This document shows, piece after piece, positions 8,888-15,383 of a stretch of DNA of 55,624 nt. The notes below the pieces were generated by a model. That model was not told where the DNA came from. It saw nothing but the letters and a program-made list of their open reading frames with translations, and did no database searches. The stretch is taken from contig QMZV01000001.1 in the NCBI GenBank assembly GCA_003663355.1, forward strand, positions 1 to 55,624. The letters run 5' to 3'. A program made the position numbers and the translations under genes. This DNA comes from Candidatus Aenigmatarchaeota archaeon. Its GTDB lineage: Archaea; Aenigmatarchaeota; Aenigmatarchaeia; QMZS01. The first letter of the stretch is position 1. Each line of letters begins with the position of its first letter.

Positions 8888-9333
8888 TAGATAGAAAGTT
8901 CGTGGATAGGTTAGTTTCACAAGCTTTAAAAGATAGTATTTCTAGATATGTTGTAGCTGCGGTAATTGCTAATGAATGCTTAAATGTTCTTTTACTTGAA
9001 AGGCCAAGAGACGAATTTCTTGGTGGCATTTATGAGTTACCTAGTGGCAAAGTAGAAGAAGGCGAATCATTATTAGAAGCTTTGTATAGAGAGACTAGAG
9101 AAGAAACAGGGATGAATATAAGAGGTATCAAAGAATATTTAGGATACTTTGACTATCTTTCTAAAAGCAAAAAGAAGACAAGGCAATTTAACTTTCATGT
9201 CGAAGTAGAAGATATCTCTCAAATAACACTAAGTGAACATTCTAGCTACGTTTGGGTATCTCATGAGGATTTAAACAAATACCGTATAACAGATAATGTC
9301 AAAAATGTTTTGAAGAAATTCTGGGGTTTTTGA
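8884..9333 (+). CDS. NUDIX hydrolase
   Basis: A 149-residue protein with a complete NUDIX box: GKVEEGESLLEALYRETREE followed by TG, fitting Gx5Ex7REUxEExGU. The flanking strands (YVVAAVIANECLNVLLLERP) fit the fold. It hydrolyses a nucleoside diphosphate linked to another group, or an (oxidised) NTP. It overlaps the aminotransferase by 4 bases (ATGA) and lies 3 bases before the kinase gene, so the four genes form one operon. Nucleotide-sugar turnover or precursor clean-up is a guess. Confidence 0.85.
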   Translation: MIDRKFVDRLVSQALKDSISRYVVAAVIANECLNVLLLERPRDEFLGGIYELPSGKVEEGESLLEALYRETREETGMNIRGIKEYLGYFDYLSKSKKKTRQFNFHVEVEDISQITLSEHSSYVWVSHEDLNKYRITDNVKNVLKKFWGF

Positions 9334-9336
9334 GAT

Positions 9337-9996
9337 ATGAGAAAAAGAGGTATTTTAGTTACATTTGAAGGTCAAGATGGTGTTGGAAAAACAGAATTGC
9401 TTAGAAGAGTCACTCTTAATCTCTTACAGATTGGTTATGATGTAAAAAGTATTGAAGAATTTTCTAATTCACCAATTGGAGATTATATAAAAGAGCTTCT
9501 TTCAAGAGATAAGTTTATACACATGAAACTAAATATACCCACATCGATAACAGAAACTATGATACTTATTTCTGATTTATATTTTCAAGACGAAATAGAA
9601 ATAAGACCCTTTATCAAAAAGGATTACATAATTTTGAAGGAAAGACATATAGATAGTATTTTTGCATGTCAAATACCAAAGATCCTAGAAGATTACCCAG
9701 ATAAGAAAACAGAAGAAATATATAACTGGCTAGAGTGTTTATGTAAAAATTTGTATACACCTGATTTAACTTTCCTTCTAATAGTTCCGCGAAAAATACA
9801 GTTAAAGAGAATTAAAACACGTGGAGAGACAGTTTCCATAAGAGATATAAAAGTTTTCGAAAAAAGAGGAGTAATATACCAAAATTTAGCTAAAAGATAT
9901 AAGGATAGAATTATCTTGTACAAAAATGTTGACACTCTAGAAAATGCAACAAAAGAAGTTACAAAAATTATTCTCGAAAAATATTCATTATTTTAA
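9337..9996 (+). CDS. thymidylate-kinase-like dNMP/deoxynucleoside kinase
   Basis: A 219-residue P-loop kinase. The N-terminus ILVTFEGQDGVGKTELLRRV is the thymidylate kinase form of Walker A. Later come ILKERHIDSIFACQIPK (Arg-His region resembling DR(Y/H) of dTMP kinase) and TFLLIVPRKIQLKRIKTRGE (lid). It is longer and more diverged than housekeeping Tmk, and its place at the end of a sugar-nucleotide-like operon suggests a specialised substrate. Its 3' end overlaps the opposite-strand AbiEii relic by 9 bases, which places an insertion or deletion junction here. Confidence 0.75.
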   Translation: MRKRGILVTFEGQDGVGKTELLRRVTLNLLQIGYDVKSIEEFSNSPIGDYIKELLSRDKFIHMKLNIPTSITETMILISDLYFQDEIEIRPFIKKDYIILKERHIDSIFACQIPKILEDYPDKKTEEIYNWLECLCKNLYTPDLTFLLIVPRKIQLKRIKTRGETVSIRDIKVFEKRGVIYQNLAKRYKDRIILYKNVDTLENATKEVTKIILEKYSLF

Positions 9997-10158
9997 AAAA
10001 GCATCTTTCCTCTCCAGATCCAAACACCCTTTCCTAGACCTACAAACTTTACCCTTTACCGAGAACAGAAAAGCTTCTTTTACTATCAAATTAAATCCAA
10101 GCCCGGCTCTTGCCGAATATCTCCTTATTTCTTCCTCACTAAAAACTATTTCCACCAT
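9988..10158 (-). pseudogene. truncated AbiEii-like nucleotidyltransferase toxin, N-terminal 56 residues
   Basis: ATG at 10158 overlaps the end of the AbiEi-like gene by 13 bases. It encodes FSEEEIRRYSARAGLGFNLI followed by VKEAFLF, which resembles the N-terminus of AbiEii/AbiGii toxins. The frame then ends after 56 codons, against about 220-300 residues in the family, before any nucleotidyltransferase active site (GGTxL/DxD). The stop lies inside the 3' end of the convergent kinase gene. This suggests the toxin was cut when that operon arrived. It could instead be an independent small protein. Confidence 0.5.
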
Positions 10159-10865
10159 GATAAAAGTTCTTTTTCTCCAAGGTTATCTATAATATTCCAT
10201 TCTTTAATAAATACTCCTTTAATTCTTCCATACAAATAAATCTTTGACTTCTTATTTATTCTTTCCTTACAAAAATCTATTATTTTTTCTATCTTTTTAT
10301 TTTTTTTAGGCATAATAGAAAGCAAATAGCCCAATCTCTGAAAAAAAGAAGATTTTTCTTTAGAAATGAGATCTATAAAATTATTCCAATTTATATTCCT
10401 TGCATGATAAATAGCTTCTAAAGTCTTTTTGAAAGGAACTATTTTGTAGTATTTTAAGGAATCATAAATTGCTTTTTCTGGAAACGCAACCTTATTTTCA
10501 ACATCTACATATTTGAAATTTATAGCTTTAAAATAGACAAGTTCGTAATTGCCGAGTTTATAATTCCTAATTTTTTCAGATGCAATGTATATTGTAAAAG
10601 GATATTCAGAAATAAAATGGTAATAATAAAGGGCAGCAGTTAAAGATATATATCCAGGTTCCAACATTGTTGCAATTTTAAAAGGATCAAAATTTTTGGA
10701 AACATAAACGCCTTTCTTTGGAGAAAGAATTGTTCCTTTCTTCACCATATTTGATAAAATAACCCGCAAAGATTTTTCTGAGGTTAGATTAAAATCTTTC
10801 AGAATATTAAAAGTTAGGATTTCTGCTTCTTCTATATATTCCTTAATCTTGGTTTCAATTTTCAT
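10146..10865 (-). CDS. AbiEi-like antitoxin/transcriptional regulator
   Basis: A 239-residue protein. An N-terminal winged-helix segment (residues about 1-60: TFNILKDFNLTSEKSLRVIL, then GTILSPKKGVYV) is followed by the typical AbiEi core EPGYISLTAALYYYHFISEY and a domain ending near AIYDSLKYYK. AbiEi-family proteins repress their own operon and neutralise the partner AbiEii nucleotidyltransferase toxin (type IV TA, phage defence). I chose ATG 10865 (MKIETKIKEY). The downstream partner survives only as a 56-codon fragment, so this is an orphan antitoxin or has another regulatory job. Confidence 0.65.
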   Translation of the reverse strand: MKIETKIKEYIEEAEILTFNILKDFNLTSEKSLRVILSNMVKKGTILSPKKGVYVSKNFDPFKIATMLEPGYISLTAALYYYHFISEYPFTIYIASEKIRNYKLGNYELVYFKAINFKYVDVENKVAFPEKAIYDSLKYYKIVPFKKTLEAIYHARNINWNNFIDLISKEKSSFFQRLGYLLSIMPKKNKKIEKIIDFCKERINKKSKIYLYGRIKGVFIKEWNIIDNLGEKELLSWWK

Positions 10866-10937
10866 AAATAATAAATAAAACTTTAACTTTTTATAATTTT
10901 TGAAACTGAACATATGTCGTTAAATACAAATCACCAA

Positions 10938-11377
10938 CAGGAAAAATATTGGTATCAAGAGTTTTTTAGGAGATTTTATAAGTTATGAAGCTTTAGATGC
11001 CATGTTTGTTGCGTTTGGGCTGGAAGATATGATAATTACAAAAATGAAATTACTGTTTTTTTAATAAACCCGATTATCTAGCTACAATTGCAGAGGAATT
11101 ACTCCACCTGCACTTTTAGGAAATTACGAGAAAGTTGAAGATAAGAATAGAGGAAGAGAACTTGAAGGATTTCAAAAACAATTTTTACTGGCAGCTTTCC
11201 GAGTGCATACCTTGTTTAGTATTTTCCCATTCCGAGTTGAAATTGAAATTTGGCAAATATCCAGATTGGAAAGAAGTTAGAAAGGTTTTCAAAAAAATAA
11301 GACCTCTTTGGGATAACAAAAGAAATTTTACAGATTTTTTAAAAAATGCTTTCAATTTTATATCTCCTCAGAAATAA
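10938..11377 (+). pseudogene. decayed second copy of the EExxH-domain protein
   Basis: Three reading-frame pieces together match the protein at 3-572: EKYWYQEFFRRFYK, then SFRCHVCCVWAGRY...NEITVFLIN, then DYLATIAEELLHLHF. A final open piece from about 11135 contains PDWKEVRKVFKKIRPLW and NKRNFTDFLKNAF. Frameshifts and an internal stop separate the pieces, so no intact protein is made. The last piece (80 codons from ATG 11135) could still be expressed. It ends overlapping the convergent PqqD-MBL gene by 10 bases. Confidence 0.65.
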
Positions 11378-12192
11378 ACAATATCAAAATGTCCAGGACA
11401 CAAGATTTTTGGATTCAATTTCTTTAATCTTTTCAAAGTTCTTTCACTTTCAATTTTAGACCCACTAGGATAAGTCCATCTGCCTTGGTAATTCTTCCCG
11501 AACCATGCATCTCCTGTGAAAAGAATTTTAGCTTTTTCTTCAAAGAGAGAAATCGAGCCATCTGTATGGCCTGGAGTTTCGAGAACTTTAAAATTGAATT
11601 TGCCAGTGGTTATTACATCGCCTTCCTTTACCACCTTATCAACTTTCGTTGAAATCAACTTTTTCGGACTTTTCTCGAGCAAAACTTTTTCGTTTAATTT
11701 TTCAATAGCTTCCATTTCTTTTCTACTGCAAACAATTTCGCATTTATTGATTTTCTTTAGTTCATTCAGGAAAAGAATGTGATCAAAGTGACAATGGGTA
11801 ATAACAATTAAATCTACAGGTTTCCTAACGAGGACACCAGCATCTATGAGCACTTTTTTCTCATCATCTATGTAATAGGTAAAACATCCTATCTCTGATT
11901 TAAACAACCATATTTTTTCTGTCACTTTTTCTGGAATAATCTCTATTAAATTTTTAATCTCAAGTTTTTTTATAAATTCCTCTACATCCATCTTTATCTT
12001 ATCTGGTCCTATATCTTTAAATTTAGAGATAAGAGCTCGTTGAATGTCTTCTTTTTGATTCTTCCCATTTAGTAGTTTTATTATTTCATAACCAACTTTA
12101 TTTGTTTCATGAAGTAATTCAGTTTCTGTATCAAATAATATAAACAGATTTTGCTGCCTTCTTATTTTTACAGATTGCTTAAGTATCATCAT
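11368..12192 (-). CDS. PqqD-like domain fused to metallo-beta-lactamase-fold hydrolase
   Basis: A 274-residue two-domain protein. Residues 1 to about 90 look like PqqD, a peptide-chaperone winged helix (FDTETELLHETNKVGYEIIK, LLNGKNQKEDIQRAL). From about 95 an MBL-fold hydrolase follows with the metal motif THCHFDH (HxHxDH), then VLETPGHTDGS, LFTGDAWFG and the final PGHFDIVYF. PqqD domains normally hold peptide precursors for radical SAM maturases, so a fused hydrolase could process a peptide. Alternatively PqqD here is just a regulatory domain. Start ATG 12192 overlaps the stop of the amidohydrolase relic (TGATGA), implying coupling. Confidence 0.7.
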   Translation of the reverse strand: MMILKQSVKIRRQQNLFILFDTETELLHETNKVGYEIIKLLNGKNQKEDIQRALISKFKDIGPDKIKMDVEEFIKKLEIKNLIEIIPEKVTEKIWLFKSEIGCFTYYIDDEKKVLIDAGVLVRKPVDLIVITHCHFDHILFLNELKKINKCEIVCSRKEMEAIEKLNEKVLLEKSPKKLISTKVDKVVKEGDVITTGKFNFKVLETPGHTDGSISLFEEKAKILFTGDAWFGKNYQGRWTYPSGSKIESERTLKRLKKLNPKILCPGHFDIVYF

Positions 12193-12392
12193 AATCTAAA
12201 CCACCGGATAGCATTTTTACTTAAAAGTTTTTCCTTTTGCTTGATGGATAGATTTCTATTATTTTTCACATAACCTAACTCATCACTATAAGATAATCCA
12301 TAAGGTTCGTCACTCCCCCACATAATTTTATCTTCATAACCTCTAACAACAAGATGGTAAATAATACAATATTTAATAACTTCTGCAAGCAT
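12189..12392 (-). pseudogene. C-terminal relic of an amidohydrolase
   Basis: The frame encodes DKIMWGSDEPYGLSYSDELG and, after a short gap, LSIKQKEKLLSKNAIRWFRL. This is the C-terminal signature of TIM-barrel amidohydrolases (Amidohydro_2): the metal-binding Asp of GSD and the terminal NAxRxF helix. The N-terminal three quarters are absent, because the frame runs into the end of proS, which it overlaps by 20 bases. It lies directly upstream of the PqqD-MBL gene with overlapping stop and start, so an intact amidohydrolase probably once belonged to that operon. Confidence 0.6.
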
Positions 12393-13812
12393 AAACATAT
12401 ACTTTTGCTTCTTTACCACAAACCAAACACTTCTTATTTATTGGTTTATTCTCTTCTGGATACAGAGTCCCTACTATTTCACAAATTTCTTTTAATTTTT
12501 CAGCGCATTTTTTACCATTTTCATCTATTGAACAGAAAGGAATTTTAACAAAACCTTCTTTAATATTTTTCTTAAGTTCTTCTAGATTCTCCGCATATTT
12601 TATTCTTCCTTCAAACCATTTTTTTGCTTCTTTCTTTAAATTTTTTGTTATTTCTTTTCCTATTTCTTCTACTCTTTCTAATTCGTTAATTTTCAATTTT
12701 ATTCTTTCTTTTATATCTCTTCTTGAAATTGTTATTTCATTATTTTTAACTTCTCTAAGACCTATCTCAATTCTAATCGGCACACCTTTTAACTCCCAAA
12801 TATTAAATTTCTCTCCAGGAGTTCTTTCACTTTCGTCCAACAATACTCTAAATTTAGATAATTTATTCTTTATATTTTCGCAATAGTTAAGAATTTCTTT
12901 TTCTTCATCTTTTTTTAGAATTGGTATTATCACTATTTGAATAGGTGCTATTTCAAAAGGCAGTCTTAAACCTTTGTTATCTCCGTGAATAGAAATCAAT
13001 GCACCTACTACTCTTTCAGCGATTCCGTAACAGGTTTGCCAGACATACTTTTTTTTACCATCTTTATCTTGGAATTTTATATCAAAAGCTTTTCCGAAAT
13101 TCTGTCCTAAGTTAATTACTGAGCCTAGCTCCAAAGTTTTCCCGTCTGGTAATACAGTGAGAAAATCATAATTGTACAAGGCCCCTGCAAATGTATCCCA
13201 TTTTGGAGTTTTAATTATGAGATAAGGTATCAATAAATCATCAAAAAATTTTCTATAAATTTCTATAGCTTCTTTTATCTGTTCTTCTGCCTCTTCCTTT
13301 GTTGCATGAGCTGTGTGGGCCTCATTAAAAAATATAACTTCTCTCAACCTTAGTAGAGGTCTTGTCATTTTTGATTCACACCGGAATATGTTTACTGTCT
13401 GAAAAATTTTCAATGGTAATTGAGCATAACTTCTTATCCACATAGACCACATATAATACATTGCTGTTTCGCTTGTTGGTCTTAGAATAAGAGGTTCATC
13501 TAATTCTTTTTTTAATGTTTTTGTGACTAAATAGGCTTCTCCTTGAAATCCTTCAAAGAACTTCTTTTCTTTCATAAAGACAGAATAAGGAATTAATGTT
13601 GGATATCTCTCTTCTTTATGTTTATGGACTTTTAGTAACAACTCCAAAATACTTATGCATTTCTTTATTAAATCCAATCCATACCAACTGTAGACATACA
13701 TACCCTTTGCCGGAAACCTATCATCAATTATTTCAGCTTTTCTTAAAACTTTCAAATACCATTTTGAGAAATCTTTATTTTTATTTATTTCGAATTCTTT
13801 TTCTTTTGACAT
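12373..13812 (-). CDS. proS: prolyl-tRNA synthetase
   Basis: A 479-residue class II archaeal/eukaryote-type ProRS. It charges tRNA-Pro in the cytoplasm. Visible: N-terminal DFSKWYLKVLRKAEIID and GMYVYSWYGLDLIKK; motif 2 region TVNIFRCESKMTRPLLRLRE; the active-site stretch EAHTAHATKEEAEEQIKEA; motif 3 ERVVGALISIHGDNKGLRLP; the anticodon domain IQIVIIPI; and a C-terminal zinc-type domain with CSIDENGKKC and CLVCGKEAKVY, ending in the conserved final Tyr. ATG 13812 (MSKEKEFEI) is preferred over an upstream in-frame ATG that adds 16 unconserved residues. Confidence 0.93.
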   Translation of the reverse strand: MSKEKEFEINKNKDFSKWYLKVLRKAEIIDDRFPAKGMYVYSWYGLDLIKKCISILELLLKVHKHKEERYPTLIPYSVFMKEKKFFEGFQGEAYLVTKTLKKELDEPLILRPTSETAMYYMWSMWIRSYAQLPLKIFQTVNIFRCESKMTRPLLRLREVIFFNEAHTAHATKEEAEEQIKEAIEIYRKFFDDLLIPYLIIKTPKWDTFAGALYNYDFLTVLPDGKTLELGSVINLGQNFGKAFDIKFQDKDGKKKYVWQTCYGIAERVVGALISIHGDNKGLRLPFEIAPIQIVIIPILKKDEEKEILNYCENIKNKLSKFRVLLDESERTPGEKFNIWELKGVPIRIEIGLREVKNNEITISRRDIKERIKLKINELERVEEIGKEITKNLKKEAKKWFEGRIKYAENLEELKKNIKEGFVKIPFCSIDENGKKCAEKLKEICEIVGTLYPEENKPINKKCLVCGKEAKVYVYACRSY

Positions 13813-13880
13813 AATTAATTGTTGAACAATAAAATAGAATATTTCTTGTTTAAATGACACTTCTAAGGCCAGTTAAATAA

Positions 13881-14060
13881 ATATTTGAAAGATTCGTAAA
13901 ATACAGCCAATATCTTCTCCTAATAGAAGTATTGGATTTCCTAAGATTTTTAAGAGAGAAAAGTATAAAACAAAAAATGGAAACTGCACTTTTAAGTGAA
14001 AAATCATTAGGGAGAGATTGGTTATTGCCAGAAGAAAATGAAGCATGGAGAGATTTGTGA
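13881..14060 (+). pseudogene. relic of a DUF2281-like antitoxin
   Basis: The frame ending at TGA 14058 encodes EVLDFLRFLREKSIKQKMET followed by ALLSEKSLGRDWLLPEENEA and WRDL. The SEKSLxxDWLxPEExxAW ending is that of small archaeal/cyanobacterial antitoxins paired with MazF toxins. No ATG lies upstream before a stop at 13878; the N-terminal part appears to continue in another frame. So it is decayed, or starts at a TTG (13932). It overlaps the toxin relic by 4 bases. Confidence 0.55.
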
Positions 14061-14369
14061 AAAGAGATGTCGTAGTAGTTCCCTTTCCTTTCTCAGATTT
14101 AACGCAAGCTAAAAGAAGACCTGCTTGCGAATTTAGAAGGAGACGACTTAATTCTTTGTCAAATTACAAGCAAATTAATTAGAGATAAATATGCAATTCC
14201 GCTAGAAGATTATGATTTTGTAGAAGGATCTCTAAAACAAAGTAGCAATATTGGACCTCACAGAATTTTTACTGCAGATTATCATATTATACTTTACAAA
14301 GTAGACACTCTCAAAGTTGAAAAAATTAATGAAGTTACAGAAAAGATAATAAGTATTTTAAAAGAGTAA
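14057..14369 (+). pseudogene. frameshifted MazF/PemK-like toxin
   Basis: GTG 14057 begins KRDVVVVPFPFSDLTQAKRR, the typical MazF N-terminus. The frame then shifts near 14124-14130 and continues as ANLEGDDLILCQITSK, DYDFVEGSLKQSSNIGPHR and KVDTLKVEKINEVTEKIISI, to a stop at 14367. A few codons of the RPALVLA strand are missing at the break, consistent with a small deletion. MazF toxins cut mRNA at short motifs; this copy cannot. It forms a broken toxin-antitoxin pair with the gene before it. Confidence 0.65.
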
Positions 14370-14449
14370 AATCACTAACTAATAAGCAAACTCAAATACT
14401 CAGCACTAATTATTTTATTTGCTCAACCCAACTTCTTTCTCTATAAAAT

Positions 14450-14725
14450 CTAAAAATCACACCAGAAAGCAAGCAACTTCATCAAATTTAACATTGCAAA
14501 TTTCTTCCTCATCGAAATTAACATACCCGAATTTTTTTCCTTTAGAGCGTGTAAAGAGAAAAAGGATTTTCCAGCTCTCCTAACACCTTTAACAACTACT
14601 ATCTCTCCGGTTTTCATTAAAGATTTCAATTTCTTTAAATATTCTTTCCTTTCTATACTTTCATCTTTATAATTTCCCCAAAAATTCCAATCTATCAATA
14701 TTCTCAATATTTCATCTTTTTTCAT
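14450..14725 (-). pseudogene. truncated P-loop ATPase (DUF4143-type), frameshifted
   Basis: ATG 14725 begins MKKDEILRILIDWNFWGN and reaches a Walker A VVVKGVRRAGKSFFSLHAL, the normal start of archaeal AAA-like ATPases of the DUF4143 group. Soon after, the frame shifts: FDEEEICNVKFDEVACFLV continues in the other frame and stops at 14457-14459. About 90 of the usual 400 or more residues remain, so it is dead. Two copies of an 19-bp motif lie immediately upstream. Confidence 0.6.
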
Positions 14726-14777
14726 AATATATCGGTAGGTTTTAATAATAAATATTAAAATATATCGGTAGGTTTTA
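14726..14777. repeat. two direct copies of a 19-bp motif before the ATPase relic
   Basis: aatatatcggtaggtttta occurs at 14726-14744 and again at 14759-14777, spaced 33 bp start to start. The first copy directly abuts the ATG of the ATPase relic. Read on the gene strand it is taaaacctaccgatatatt, which could be a regulator-binding or promoter element. The outer copy extends the ORF upstream by a repeated Thr-Tyr-Arg-Tyr-Ile, an artefact of the repeat. Confidence 0.6.
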
Positions 14778-14900
14778 TTCAATACCAATAAAATAGTTAT
14801 TTCAAATCTTTGTATAAAAATTTTATAAAACTAAATCTTCTTTGAATTTTTTATCCAATATATAAGTGCTAACAAAGTTAAATGAAAAATATTTTCTATT

Positions 14901-15383
14901 ATGGAAATATATAAGAAATTAAAAGGTCAGGCTCTTTCTTTTGATTTTCTAATATCTGCTGCAATCTTCATTTTAATTCTTGCAATACTTTTAACTCAAG
15001 TTGGAAACAGTGCAAAAGAGTTGAATGAAATTAGAGAAAAAAATGAAATGATTCAGGAGGCATATAAATTAAGTGAAATTTTCTTTAATAAAGGTTATCC
15101 TGAAAACTGGAATAGCACAAATGTAAAAATTATTGGTTTGCAAAAAGATAATAGAATTGACTGGAATAAACTCAAAAGTTTGGAAAAAATCGGTTACCAG
15201 AAATCTTTAATTTTGCTTGGTTTGAAAAATGATTACAATTTTACAATTTTTAATGATACAACCCCAATTTATAGTTTTGGAAAAAATACAGAAAAAACTT
15301 CATCAATTATGAAAGTTGACAGAATTTCAATTTTAAATGGTTCAATTGTTTCAATTCAGATTCTAGTGTTCAATTATGATTAA
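14901..15383 (+). CDS. pilin-like secreted/membrane protein
   Basis: A 160-residue protein with a type IV pilin-like N-terminus: a short basic leader (MEIYKKLKGQALSFDFL) followed by one hydrophobic helix (AAIFILILAILL), then a hydrophilic domain with NxS/T sequons. DPANN archaea often carry such KGQ-type class III signal or anchor sequences on surface proteins. It overlaps the VWA gene by 8 bases, so the two are translated together and may form one surface structure. I see no enzymatic motif. Confidence 0.6.
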   Translation: MEIYKKLKGQALSFDFLISAAIFILILAILLTQVGNSAKELNEIREKNEMIQEAYKLSEIFFNKGYPENWNSTNVKIIGLQKDNRIDWNKLKSLEKIGYQKSLILLGLKNDYNFTIFNDTTPIYSFGKNTEKTSSIMKVDRISILNGSIVSIQILVFNYD

